Shown here in pieces: positions 32,783-41,323 of a stretch of DNA of 64,000 bases (its first letter is position 1; each line of letters begins with the position of its first letter). The notes under the pieces were generated by a model. It ran no database searches and was not told the DNA's origin. It saw only the letters and a program-made list of their open reading frames with translations. The DNA comes from Streptomyces fildesensis. Lineage in GTDB: Bacteria; Actinomycetota; Actinomycetes; Streptomycetales; Streptomycetaceae. A program made the position numbers and the translations under genes. The DNA is taken from assembly GCF_016107395.1 (NCBI RefSeq), contig NZ_JAAIKO010000027.1, positions 43,125 to 107,124 of the forward strand, read 5' to 3'.

Positions 32783-33073
32783 GGCGTCTACTCCTCGTAT
32801 GTGGCGGACAGTGTCATGTCATGCCCCGCGGGGAGCGGGTGACCGGGACCCGTCGGGGCCCCGCCCGTCGGTCGGTACCGGGCTCCCACACCACTGGATG
32901 TCGCGTCACCTGACTGACATGCCTCCGATGAGTACCGGGCCTGCCTCAAGGACGCCTGGCAGACGAGTCAGGACCCGCCGCCACGGGGCCGCCGCGCCCG
33001 CCCGGGCGGCACCGGTCGACCGCAGCCCCATCGGAGTTCGAGCGGGAGCCGGGAACCTGTGCGCGGAAGCCTG

Positions 33074-33167
33074 GAGGAATGGAACCGTCCCACCGCCGAT
33101 GGCCGGCCCCGAGCCGGCCGACGAACCGGTCCCGGGCGACATCGCCCTGCTGGAGTACCGACCGGTG
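33074..33167 (+). pseudogene. Remnant of an O-methyltransferase 3' end
   Basis: This stretch closely resembles the last 93 bases of the methyltransferase gene at 49585-50649 (50554-50646): both start GAGGAATGGAACC and end GCCCTGCTGGAGTACC-G-CCGGT. The remnant has one extra base, so the reading frame shifts from EEWN into EPVPGDIALLEYRPV, and the stop codon is lost. Nothing else of the gene is recognisable in 32783-33073. It is best read as the scar of a deleted or recombined paralog just upstream of the P450 at 33242. The rest of this 459-base gap shows no gene. Confidence 0.8.
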
Positions 33168-33241
33168 CCAGGGTCTGTCCGGCTGGACAGGCCCTACCCG
33201 GCCCCGGTACGGACCCGACGACACAGCAAGAAGGTGTGTGG

Positions 33242-34450
33242 ATGCCCATCCCGCTGCCCGACCCGATGAACCTGCCGGCCGAGCGACGCTGCCCGCTCGA
33301 TCCGCCGGAAGAATACGCGCAGTTGCGTGCCGAACGGCCGCTGAGCCGTCTGCGGCTTCCGGGCGGGCGGATCGGCTGGCTCGTCACCCGCTACGAGGAC
33401 GTGCGCGCGACGCTGGCGGACCAGCGCTTCAGCCCGCCCCTCATCCAGGTGACCCCCGCGACGGACCTGCCGCTGCCCGAGGAGGAGCTCCAGGTACCGC
33501 CCGGGGTGTTCTCCGCGATGGACCCTCCCGAGCAGAGCCGGTACCGCCGGCAGGTCAGCCGGTACTTCACCCGCAAGCGCACCCGTGAGATCACTCCCCG
33601 ACTCACACAGATCATCAACGACCAGCTGACCGCCATGATCGACCACGGCCCGCCCGTCGATCTGGTCAGCTGGTTCTCCCAGCCCATCCCGACCCGCGTC
33701 ATCACCGAGATGCTCGGCATCCCCGAGCCGGACCGGGCCGAGTACCAGCGCTGGATCCTGGCGATGCTCTCCCTGAAGACCGACGCCGACCAACTGCGCG
33801 AGGCCAGCGACGGCCTCTACGGAAGCCTGGGCGAACTCGTCCGTGCCAAGCGCACGGCGCCCGGGGACGACATCGTCAGCGACCTGCTGCACCACGGCAC
33901 CAGTCCGCTCAACGACGACGAAGTCGTCGGCATCAGCGCGCTGCTGCTGATCGCCGGGCTGGAGACCACCGCCAACATGCTCGGCCTCGGCACGTTCGCC
34001 CTGCTGCAGAACCCTGACCAGGCCGCGAAACTGCGGGCCAACGAGGATCTGCTCGACACGGCTGTCGAGGAGCTGCTGCGATACCTGACCATCGTGCAGT
34101 TCGGCCTCACCCGCACGGCGCGTGAGGACACCGAGATCGCCGGGCAGCTGATCAGGGCCGGCGAGACCGTCGTCACCTCACTGGCCGCGGGCAACCGTGA
34201 CCCCGGTGTGTACCCCGATCCGGACCAGCTGGACGTGAGCCGCCAGGGGGCGCCGCACATGGCGTTCGGCTTCGGTGTGCACCAGTGCCTCGGCGCCCAT
34301 CTCGCGCGGGTGGAGATGAAGATTGCCTTCGAGGCCCTGCTGCGCAGACTGCCCGGGCTGCGGCTCGCGGTGCCGGCCGAGGAAGTGCCCACCGGTGTGG
34401 ACAAGGTCTTCTACGGAGTCCACTCGCTCCCGGTGACCTGGGACATTTGA
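33242..34450 (+). CDS. Cytochrome P450
   Basis: A 402-residue P450 with I-helix motif AGLETT (Leu where His is commonest, acid-alcohol pair kept), ExxR as EELLR and haem loop FGFGVHQCLGAHLAR. The ATG at 33242 is preceded by AAGGTG; longer frames run back through the methyltransferase remnant and are not real N-termini. It ends VTWDI. No clear SARP box was found upstream, where the remnant lies. It needs an electron partner such as the ferredoxin at 38143. Probable tailoring oxidase. Confidence 0.92.
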   Translation: MPIPLPDPMNLPAERRCPLDPPEEYAQLRAERPLSRLRLPGGRIGWLVTRYEDVRATLADQRFSPPLIQVTPATDLPLPEEELQVPPGVFSAMDPPEQSRYRRQVSRYFTRKRTREITPRLTQIINDQLTAMIDHGPPVDLVSWFSQPIPTRVITEMLGIPEPDRAEYQRWILAMLSLKTDADQLREASDGLYGSLGELVRAKRTAPGDDIVSDLLHHGTSPLNDDEVVGISALLLIAGLETTANMLGLGTFALLQNPDQAAKLRANEDLLDTAVEELLRYLTIVQFGLTRTAREDTEIAGQLIRAGETVVTSLAAGNRDPGVYPDPDQLDVSRQGAPHMAFGFGVHQCLGAHLARVEMKIAFEALLRRLPGLRLAVPAEEVPTGVDKVFYGVHSLPVTWDI

Positions 34451-34567
34451 TCCACCGCGGGAAGTGACAGCGCGAAACGAAGCCGGTCCCGGTCGAAAGC
34501 CGGGGCCGGTTTCTCGCTGCGCCACTGGGCCGCTCCGTCGCATCGGCTTCGCCAGGGCAGCGCCGAG

Positions 34568-34596
34568 CGGGCCCGGAGCTGCTTGCTCCGGGCCCG
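34568..34596 (-). terminator. 12-bp-stem terminator of the minus-strand methyltransferase pair
   Basis: Arms 34568-34579 and 34585-34596 are perfectly paired with a 5-base loop, 26 bases beyond the end of the minus-strand methyltransferase at 34622. A second imperfect hairpin at about 34478-34512 lies just after the convergent P450 gene. Confidence 0.7.
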
Positions 34597-34621
34597 CCCG
34601 ACCGACTGCCCTGCTGCGGAT

Positions 34622-35641
34622 TCAGGAGGCGGTGGCCTCCAGCGCGTAGTAGAGCCAGGGGCAGGGAAGCGCGGTCGCGGTCGAGAGCTTCAGTCCCGCG
34701 TCGGTGAACAGCTGGGCATACTCGCTCTGGCTGCGCTCCAGACCGGTGGTCATCACCAGCATCTCGATGTCGGAGATGGCACCGCCCAGCGCGTCGCCCG
34801 GGTCCTCGTCCTCGCCCTCGGAGAGCACTGAGGACAGCACGACCACCCGTCCGCCCGGTGCCATCGCCTTGCGGATGTTGGAGAGGATCTGGACGCTCTC
34901 CTCGTCGTTCCAGTCGTGGAGGATGTTCTTCAGCACGTACAGGTCGGCGCCCTCGGGAACCGAGTCGAAGAACGAGCCCACGACGACCTCGCAGCGGTCA
35001 CCGACCCCGGCGGCCTCGATCACGGCAGCGGCCTCGACCACACCGTTGGCGGTGTCGAAGATGGTGCCCTGAAGGTGTGGATTGGCGGCCAGAATGGCGG
35101 TCAGGTGGGTGCCCTTGCCGCCACCGCAGTCCACGATGGTCTTGAACCGGCTGAAGTCGAAGTGCTCGACGATCGCCGGCACCTGGGCGTCGCTGCCTGC
35201 GGACATCGCGGCGTGGAAGGTGGCCGCGAGCTTGGGATTGGTCTTGATGTAGTCGAACAGCGGTGCGCCGTTGGCGATCTGGAACGCGTCCACACCGGTA
35301 CGGATCGACTCCTCGAAAGCTCCCCAGGCCGCCCAGATCTCGGGCGCGGCGTGGTAGTCGGACAGCGGGCCGAAGAAGGCCGACAGCGGAGCGAGGTGGT
35401 AGCCCTCGCTGTCGACGGTGAGCAGCTTGGCCTTCGTGGCGGCGTACAGCAGGCGACGCAGGCTGCCGGCATGTGCGTCGGTGACCTCGACCAACTGTGC
35501 GGCGGTACGCGGCCCGTCGGCCAGGGCGTCGAGGACGCCGAGCGATGACACGGCGGCGCCTATCTGGTGCAGGGCGAAGCCGAAGGAAAGCGGAAGGTAT
35601 TCCGCCGCGGTCGCCGGCTGTCCAGAGATCTGACTGCTCAT
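34622..35641 (-). CDS. SAM-dependent O-methyltransferase (2)
   Basis: A 339-residue methyltransferase with an N-terminal winged dimerisation domain (LGVLDALADGPRTAAQLVEVTDA) and a Rossmann domain with SAM loop IVDCGGGKGTH and the NILHDWNDEE motif carrying the His used as general base in O-methyltransferases. It is more like hydroxyneurosporene/TcmO-type enzymes than the 26402/35692 pair. Start at 35641 has GGGGAG 4 bases upstream; 35653 is an alternative. It follows the other minus-strand methyltransferase by 50 bases, probably in one transcript. Confidence 0.9.
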   Translation of the reverse strand: MSSQISGQPATAAEYLPLSFGFALHQIGAAVSSLGVLDALADGPRTAAQLVEVTDAHAGSLRRLLYAATKAKLLTVDSEGYHLAPLSAFFGPLSDYHAAPEIWAAWGAFEESIRTGVDAFQIANGAPLFDYIKTNPKLAATFHAAMSAGSDAQVPAIVEHFDFSRFKTIVDCGGGKGTHLTAILAANPHLQGTIFDTANGVVEAAAVIEAAGVGDRCEVVVGSFFDSVPEGADLYVLKNILHDWNDEESVQILSNIRKAMAPGGRVVVLSSVLSEGEDEDPGDALGGAISDIEMLVMTTGLERSQSEYAQLFTDAGLKLSTATALPCPWLYYALEATAS

Positions 35642-35691
35642 TGCACTCCCCATGGTTCCTTAGTTCGGCCCGCCGCGCGGCGCGGCGGCGG

Positions 35692-36702
35692 TCAGTCCTT
35701 CCGGCACGACACCAGCGTGTCGTGGTCGGCCAGTGGCCGGTGGGTGATGGAGCTGAAGCCGGTGGCTCGGGCCTGTGCTCCCAGCTCGGCGACGGTGTAC
35801 TCCCTGCCGCCTTCGGTGACCAGCAGCATGTTCAGGCTGGCCACCAGGTTCTCGGTGTCGTCCCGGCGTTCGCCGAGCATCCGGTCGTAGACCAGCACTG
35901 TGCCGCCGGGGCTCAGGGCCGTGTATGCCTTGGTCAGCAGCAGCCGGCGTTGGTCCGGGTCCCAGTCACTCAGGTTGTGGCCGAAGATGATCACGTCTGC
36001 CGGCGGCAGCGGATCTCTGAAGAAGTCTCCCGCGTGAAAGTGCGCCCGTTCCGTGAGGCCGAGTTCGGCCATGTGCTCGTCGAAGACCGGCTCCATCTGG
36101 GGCAGGTCGAAGACATGCCCGACCAGGTCGTCACGGGCGGCGAGCAGCTGCCCGGTCAGATGGCCCCGGCAGCCGCCGACGTCGAGGACGGTGCGGAACG
36201 TGGTGCCGTCCAGGGCGTCCAGAAGCTTGGCGCCGAACCCCTCGGTGAGGCCGTCCATCATCCGCGCGAAGCGGTCGACCGCCACCGGGTCCTGCAGCAT
36301 TCCGGCGAAGTCGCCGTCGGCCTGCGGCTTGCCGGTGCGCAGTGCCTCTCCCAGCCGCCCGTAGACGTCGTACAGATTGATGTCCGCGCCGATCAGGAAG
36401 CCGGTGACGGCGCCCGGACGGCCGGCGACCAGATGGCGATCGGCGCCCTCGGCGTTGTGGTAGCGGCCGTCCACGTCCCGGCGCAGCAGGCCGCGGGCGG
36501 CCAGCAGGGCAAGGAACTCCGGCAGCCCGCGGCCGTGCAGGCGTAGGAGCGTGCGCAGTTCACCGGCGGTCGCCGGGTTCTGGGCGAGGACCGTGAACAG
36601 ATCCAGACGGACGGCGGTGAGCAGGGCCTTGGCGTCGCAGAACGCGGTGCCGAGCCGGATGATCCCCGCTGCGGTCCCAGGGTCCGCTCCGGTCGATGTC
36701 AT
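35692..36702 (-). CDS. SAM-dependent O-methyltransferase (3)
   Basis: A 336-residue methyltransferase clearly paralogous to the one at 26402 (both have TAAGI.RLG.AFCDAKALLTAV.LDLF, the SAM loop VLDVGG.RG and SDWDP-like motif). In place of the His-Asp-Trp motif it has NLSDWDPDQR, so the usual catalytic His is a Ser here, which may affect its base chemistry. AAAGGAG lies 8 bases before the ATG at 36702. It diverges from the P450 at 36953. Confidence 0.9.
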   Translation of the reverse strand: MTSTGADPGTAAGIIRLGTAFCDAKALLTAVRLDLFTVLAQNPATAGELRTLLRLHGRGLPEFLALLAARGLLRRDVDGRYHNAEGADRHLVAGRPGAVTGFLIGADINLYDVYGRLGEALRTGKPQADGDFAGMLQDPVAVDRFARMMDGLTEGFGAKLLDALDGTTFRTVLDVGGCRGHLTGQLLAARDDLVGHVFDLPQMEPVFDEHMAELGLTERAHFHAGDFFRDPLPPADVIIFGHNLSDWDPDQRRLLLTKAYTALSPGGTVLVYDRMLGERRDDTENLVASLNMLLVTEGGREYTVAELGAQARATGFSSITHRPLADHDTLVSCRKD

Positions 36703-36742
36703 GGGCGGTTCTCCTTTCACCGGCGGCAATCTCGCAGCGGCG

Positions 36743-36760
36743 GACCGAGGATTGCTCGAC
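36743..36760 (-). promoter_or_regulatory. Candidate SARP box for the minus-strand methyltransferases
   Basis: The minus strand reads GTCGAGC-N4-CTCGGTC, with an 11-bp period and one mismatch to consensus in the second heptamer, about 41 bases before the start at 36702. Confidence 0.35.
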
Positions 36761-36864
36761 TGGCGCTAGGGCCTGTCCGGCCGGACATGGGGCGGACATG
36801 AAGGGCACCTCATAGCTACCGCTGGGAGGTGGTCCCCGCCTCGGGCGGGTGCGGTGGGGCGGGT

Positions 36865-36882
36865 ATCGACCGGGCTTCGAGC
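36865..36882 (+). promoter_or_regulatory. Candidate SARP box upstream of the P450 at 36953
   Basis: ATCGACC-N4-TTCGAGC has an 11-bp period and both heptamers fit nTYRASn. It is 71 bases before the ATG. Confidence 0.5.
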
Positions 36883-36952
36883 CGGTCACCAGACCGAGCG
36901 CCCAAGCTGTGCGCGATACAAGCGGTGAGTGTATTGAGAGGGCGGTTCCCGT

Positions 36953-38146
36953 ATGAGTGAGTCGTGCCCCGTCGGCTACCCCATCCCCTGGGCCCCGACC
37001 CCGGACATCCCTGAGGAGTGGAAGGCACTGCGCGAGCGGTCGCTCGTGGAGATCACTCTGCCCAGCGGCGAACCCGCCGTGCTGGTCACCAGGTACAAGG
37101 ACGTACGGCGGTTGTTCGCAGACGAGCGGCTGAGCCGCAACACGTTCGGCCGGGCGTCGAGGGTGTCCGCCAGCAACGACCTGTTCGGCGACCCGAATGT
37201 CGACAACGATCCACCGCGCTATCTGGAGGAGCGCTCCGTGGTGATGCGGGCGTTCAGCGCCCGCCGCATCGAGGCGCTGCGCGTGTTCGTCAAGAAGGTC
37301 GTCATCGACCTGCTGGACGAGATGGAGGCGGGACCGCAGCCCGCCGAGCTGATGGAGGCGTTCGCATATCCGCTCCCCATCCTGGTGATCTGCCAGATGC
37401 TGGGAGTGCCCGCGGAGGACCGCACGAAGTTCCGCCGACTGATCGACGGCTATCTGTCGGTGACCCGGCTGCCGGAGGACGAGGTCGAGGAGTGCCGCAA
37501 GCAGTACTGGGACTACCTCACCGAACTGATCGACTCCAAGCGGGCCCAGCCCGGTGACGACCTGATCAGCGAGCTGATCGAGATCAGCCGGGAGGACCCG
37601 GGCAAGCTGACCGACTACCAGCTGCAGAACTGGGTCAAGACCCTGCTGATCGCGGGCTATGTGACCACGGCCTCGCAGCTCGGTACCAGCATGGCCGTCC
37701 TGTTGCACCGCCCGGAGGTCGCCGACGATCTGAAGGCCGACCTGTCGCTGGTGCCGTCGGCGGTGGAGGAGCTGCTGCGCTACCAAATCATGGGCACCTC
37801 GCTGGGCACGCTGCGGTACGCGGTCGAGGACATCGAACTGTCCGACGGCGCCGTCGTCCCGAAGGGCTCCTCGGTCCTGCTCTCCCAGGAGTCCAACCAC
37901 GACGAGGAGGTCTTCGAGGACCCGCTGACGCTGGACATCCGGCGCGAGGACAACCACCACCTGACCTTCGGTGCCGGCATCCACTTCTGCGCCGGCGCGG
38001 CACTGGCCCGCATGGAGCTGCAGGAGGCGACCGAGGGCCTGCTGCAGCGCTTCCCCGGACTGAAACTGGCCATCCCGGGTGACGAGTTGGTGCGTCCCGA
38101 GGGCGGCTTCCTCGCCGGGTACACCAACGTCCCTGTGACCTGGTGA
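36953..38146 (+). CDS. Cytochrome P450 with altered I-helix
   Basis: A 397-residue P450. The haem loop FGAGIHFCAGAALAR and the ExxR motif EELLR are intact, but the I-helix oxygen-activation motif reads AGYVTT: Val replaces the usual acidic residue before the Thr. This change is rare in hydroxylating P450s and occurs in some that do unusual oxidations. It is followed directly by a ferredoxin gene (GTGA overlap), its probable electron donor. Methylenedioxy-bridge or other ring-forming chemistry is possible but is only an inference. Confidence 0.92.
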   Translation: MSESCPVGYPIPWAPTPDIPEEWKALRERSLVEITLPSGEPAVLVTRYKDVRRLFADERLSRNTFGRASRVSASNDLFGDPNVDNDPPRYLEERSVVMRAFSARRIEALRVFVKKVVIDLLDEMEAGPQPAELMEAFAYPLPILVICQMLGVPAEDRTKFRRLIDGYLSVTRLPEDEVEECRKQYWDYLTELIDSKRAQPGDDLISELIEISREDPGKLTDYQLQNWVKTLLIAGYVTTASQLGTSMAVLLHRPEVADDLKADLSLVPSAVEELLRYQIMGTSLGTLRYAVEDIELSDGAVVPKGSSVLLSQESNHDEEVFEDPLTLDIRREDNHHLTFGAGIHFCAGAALARMELQEATEGLLQRFPGLKLAIPGDELVRPEGGFLAGYTNVPVTW

Positions 38147-38412
38147 CGGCGGTGGGCAGCCTGAGAGTCTCCGCCAACCAGGACACGTGTGTGACGAGCA
38201 GCCTGTGCGTCTACCGGGTGCCCCAGGTGTTCGACCAGGACGAGGACGGCCTGGTACTCGTCGTGAACGCGGAGCCGCCGCAGGAGCTGCGTGAGGATTT
38301 GCTGCACGCCCAGCGGAGCTGTCCGACCCGGTCGATCCGGATCGAGGAACCGGCGGTCGGCGCCGGCGCCGACGGCGCCGACAGCGGTTCAGGGCAGGCC
38401 GCGACCGGTTGA
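38143..38412 (+). CDS. Ferredoxin for P450s
   Basis: An 89-residue ferredoxin with a short cluster motif (DTCVTSSLCVYRVPQVF, then RSCPTRSIRI), the spacing of Streptomyces [3Fe-4S]/[4Fe-4S] ferredoxins that serve P450s. The GTG start overlaps the P450 stop, so the two are co-produced. It may also supply the other three P450s of the cluster, which have none of their own. The last 20 or so residues are a low-complexity acidic/glycine tail. Confidence 0.9.
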   Translation: MTAVGSLRVSANQDTCVTSSLCVYRVPQVFDQDEDGLVLVVNAEPPQELREDLLHAQRSCPTRSIRIEEPAVGAGADGADSGSGQAATG

Positions 38413-38575
38413 GCACCGGGCAGAGTTCCGGCCGGGCCCCGCCGTTCCCCTCCTGGGAGCGGCGGGGCCCGGCCGTGTCCGCCGGGCCGCCGCACTCCGT
38501 ACCCGGGGCCGGGGTGCGGCGAGCCCTCAAGCGGCAATGGAGGCAGCGGCAAGCGCCGCGTGCTGCCATGGCGGT

Positions 38576-39727
38576 ATGCGTATCGTCTTCACTTCCTGGG
38601 CGTGGCCGTCACACCTCTACGCGATGGTGCCTCTCGCGTGGGCCTGCCGGGTCGCCGGTCATGATGTGCTGATGGCCAGTCAGCCGGCCCTCACATACGC
38701 CGTTCTGCGTACCGGCCTGCCCGCCGCACCGGTCGGGCAGAATGTGGACGCGGAGGCGGTCTTCCGGAACATCGTGCTGACGCCGCCTTCCGCGCAGCCG
38801 GGATCCGGCGGCGGTCCGCGCGTCCTCGACCTGCTGAGCAACCTGGCCCAGGCCATGGTCGACGACCTCGTCGAGCTCGGAAGGGAATGGCGCGCCGACC
38901 TGGTCGTCTTCGATCCCACGGCCTTCGCGGGGCCGCTGGCCGCCGCCAAGCTGGGCATCCCGGCCGTGCGCCATCTCTACGGCACCGATCTGATGAGCGT
39001 CGTCGGGCGGTTCGTGACCGGTGCGCTCGGTCCGCTGAGCGAGAAGCTCGGCCTGGACGGCGTGGACCCGTTCGGGGTGGGGACCGTGGACCCGTGCCCC
39101 GGGGGACTGCAGGTCCCCACCGCCTCGCGGCGCCTGCCGATGCGGTACATCCCGTACAACGGCCCGGGGCTGGCGCCGCCTCGGTTGCCCGAACGGTCGG
39201 GCCGGCCCCGTGTCTGCATCAGCTGGGGTACCACCATGGGCCGGCTGGATCCCGGGCTCTTCCTCGCCGGCGACGTGGCCCGGGCGATCGACGGCCTCGA
39301 CGTGGATGTGGTGGTCGCGAGCACGCGCGGCCAGCGGGAGCTGCTCGGCACGCTGCCGGACGGCGTCGACGTGGTGGAGTCCGCACCATTGCACCTGCTG
39401 CTGCCCCAGTGCGACCTGATGGTCGCCCACGGCGGCGCGGGGACGCTGCTGACCGCCCTGTCCCAGGGTCTGCCTCAACTCCTCGTTCCCCGGCTGCCCG
39501 ACCATGTGCGGCACTCGGGCCGGCTCGCCGAGGCGGGCGCCGGAGTCGTCCTCCCGGCGCCGGTGGACGGACCGGAGCCGATCCGCGAGCGGCTCGCCGA
39601 GTTGCTGGCCGGGCCCGGATACCGGGAGAGCGCCCAACGGCTGCAGGAGGAGATGCGCCGGCAGCCCGCACCGGCGCAGGTCGTCGGAGAGCTGGAGAGC
39701 ATCGCTGCGGGCGCACCCGCGACGTGA
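38576..39727 (+). CDS. GT-B glycosyltransferase
   Basis: A 383-residue glycosyltransferase of the GT1 family used for antibiotic aglycones. The N-terminus MRIVFTSWAWPSHLYAMVPL and the nucleotide-sugar site HGGAGTLLTALSQGLPQLLVP (about residue 285) are typical. The product should therefore carry at least one sugar, or a sugar may be used transiently. No NDP-deoxysugar genes are in the window, so a common NDP-sugar or genes elsewhere must supply it. The ATG at 38576 is chosen because the family N-terminus begins there. The 163-base gap before it holds no visible promoter motif, so it may be read through from the P450-ferredoxin pair. Confidence 0.88.
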   Translation: MRIVFTSWAWPSHLYAMVPLAWACRVAGHDVLMASQPALTYAVLRTGLPAAPVGQNVDAEAVFRNIVLTPPSAQPGSGGGPRVLDLLSNLAQAMVDDLVELGREWRADLVVFDPTAFAGPLAAAKLGIPAVRHLYGTDLMSVVGRFVTGALGPLSEKLGLDGVDPFGVGTVDPCPGGLQVPTASRRLPMRYIPYNGPGLAPPRLPERSGRPRVCISWGTTMGRLDPGLFLAGDVARAIDGLDVDVVVASTRGQRELLGTLPDGVDVVESAPLHLLLPQCDLMVAHGGAGTLLTALSQGLPQLLVPRLPDHVRHSGRLAEAGAGVVLPAPVDGPEPIRERLAELLAGPGYRESAQRLQEEMRRQPAPAQVVGELESIAAGAPAT

Positions 39728-39768
39728 CGGTCGCGGCCGGCCGCCCCCCGACTCCGTGTCCAGGATTC

Positions 39769-39786
39769 TTCGACCGGCTCTCAGTG
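39769..39786 (+). promoter_or_regulatory. Candidate SARP box upstream of the FAD monooxygenase at 39870
   Basis: TTCGACC-N4-CTCAGTG has an 11-bp period; the second heptamer has one departure from consensus, the same as in the box at 26245. Confidence 0.35.
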
Positions 39787-39869
39787 CCCCGGTGCGAGCC
39801 TCGCAGGACTTCCGGCCGGCCAGGGCCCAGGCCCTGTCCGGTCGATCACCCCTGGATGAGGAGTTCCTC

Positions 39870-41222
39870 ATGTCGGCGCCCACCTCCACTCTGCATGTCG
39901 TCATCATCGGCGCGGGAACGGGCGGGCTGTGCCTGGCGCACGGCCTCAAGCGCGCCGGAGTCAGTGTCGCGGTCTACGAAAGGGACGCCACACGGGCCGA
40001 CGGGCTGCAGGGATACCGGGTCGGGATCAACCCGGACGGCACCCGCGCCCTGCGCGACTGCCTGCCCCCCGATCTGTACGCCACGTTCCTGGCCACCTGC
40101 GCGCGGCCGCCGGAGTACGTGAACTTCCTGACCGAGGGGCGCAAGGAGGTCCTGTCGCTGGACGGCTTCAAGTCCGACGACGCGGTCGACAGCGAGAAGT
40201 CCGTGTCCCGGATGACGCTACGTCAGGTACTGCTGACCGGCCTGCAGGACATCGTCCACTTCGGGAAGACCTTCAAGCGCTACCGGACCAATGACGACGG
40301 TTCCGTCACGGCGTTCTTCGAGGACGGCAGCTCGGTGGACGGCACCGTGCTGGTGGCGGCGGACGGCAGCAACTCGCGGGTCCGGCGGCAGTACCTGCCG
40401 CACGCCCGGCTGGAGGACTGCGGGCCGATCGGCATCACCGGCAAGGTACCGGTCACCGATGAGACCGTGGCGCTGCTCACCCCGAAGATGCGGCGCGGCA
40501 TCTCGATGATCTACGCACCCAAGGGCGTCTTCTGCATCTACCACGCGATGGAGTTCCCCTGGGACGCCGATGGCGCCCCCAAGGACGGCATCGGTTCCAG
40601 CGACGCCGAGCTCCTCGGGCAGTGGCCCGGGCTGACCTTCGACAATACCCGTGACTACATCAACTGGGGCTATGTCACCCGTGCCAAGCGGCTGCCGGAC
40701 GACACCTTGAAGATGAAGGGCCCCGACCTGTACCGGCTGGTCAATGAGCGCACCACGGACTGGCACCCAGACCTGCGCAAGCTCTTCGAGCTCGCCGACC
40801 CCAACAGCTGCTTCCCGATCAAGATCCGTACCGCGGTCCCCATTCCGCAGTGGGAGACCACCCACGTCACGCTGATCGGCGACGCGATCCACACCATGAC
40901 CCCCGGCCGGGGGGTCGGCGCCAACACGGCACTGCGCGACGCCCGGCTGCTGTGCCGGATGCTCGTCGCCGCCCACGAAGGGCGGGAACCGCTGCTGGCG
41001 GCCATCCGCGACTACGAGACGAAGATGATCGAGTACGGGTTCGACGCCGTCAAGGAGTCCCGTAAATCGGGCGGCGGCACCGGGCCCGACCAGCCGTTCG
41101 TCGGCCGGATCCTGCTGGCCGCGCTGCGTACCACGATGCGCGTCGTCAATCACCTGCCTGCCCTCAAGCGCCGACTGGCCGACTCCGACCGGTCCTACCG
41201 CGGGCACGGCCGGGAGGACTAG
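39870..41222 (+). CDS. FAD-dependent aromatic monooxygenase (2)
   Basis: A 450-residue flavin monooxygenase with FAD motif IIGAGTGGLCLAHGL (about 11-25), DG motif LVAADGSNSRVR and GD motif LIGDAIHTMTPGRGVGANTA. It lacks the thioredoxin-like C-terminal domain of the 24583 enzyme and resembles the one at 54884 in its N-terminus (both GGLCLA.GLK.AG...VYERD, with GYR..I.PDG..AL). It has a positively charged tail. ATGAGGAG lies upstream of the ATG at 39870. Likely ring hydroxylation or oxidative cleavage. Confidence 0.9.
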   Translation: MSAPTSTLHVVIIGAGTGGLCLAHGLKRAGVSVAVYERDATRADGLQGYRVGINPDGTRALRDCLPPDLYATFLATCARPPEYVNFLTEGRKEVLSLDGFKSDDAVDSEKSVSRMTLRQVLLTGLQDIVHFGKTFKRYRTNDDGSVTAFFEDGSSVDGTVLVAADGSNSRVRRQYLPHARLEDCGPIGITGKVPVTDETVALLTPKMRRGISMIYAPKGVFCIYHAMEFPWDADGAPKDGIGSSDAELLGQWPGLTFDNTRDYINWGYVTRAKRLPDDTLKMKGPDLYRLVNERTTDWHPDLRKLFELADPNSCFPIKIRTAVPIPQWETTHVTLIGDAIHTMTPGRGVGANTALRDARLLCRMLVAAHEGREPLLAAIRDYETKMIEYGFDAVKESRKSGGGTGPDQPFVGRILLAALRTTMRVVNHLPALKRRLADSDRSYRGHGRED

Positions 41223-41264
41223 GACGGTTCGGCCGGTCAACCGTCCAGGACGCCACCAGGCTCA

Positions 41265-41282
41265 TTCGAGCAGTGGTCGATA
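41265..41282 (+). promoter_or_regulatory. Candidate SARP box upstream of the TenA-like operon
   Basis: TTCGAGC-N4-GTCGATA has an 11-bp period and lies 42 bases before the ATG at 41324. An in-frame GTG start at 41273 would fall inside the box, which supports the ATG as the true start. Confidence 0.5.
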
Positions 41283-41323
41283 CGGTCCCTCATCGGGAGA
41301 ACACGGCGCGCGGGAGGGAACAG

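Noticed and set aside
32942..32960. SARP box upstream of the antiporter
   Set aside because: Only one good heptamer (CTTGAGG on the minus strand) is present; the 11-bp partner does not fit on either side.
38413..38575. Small gene between ferredoxin and glycosyltransferase
   Set aside because: Short frames exist but lack ribosome binding sites and look like the GC-rich spacer translated by chance.
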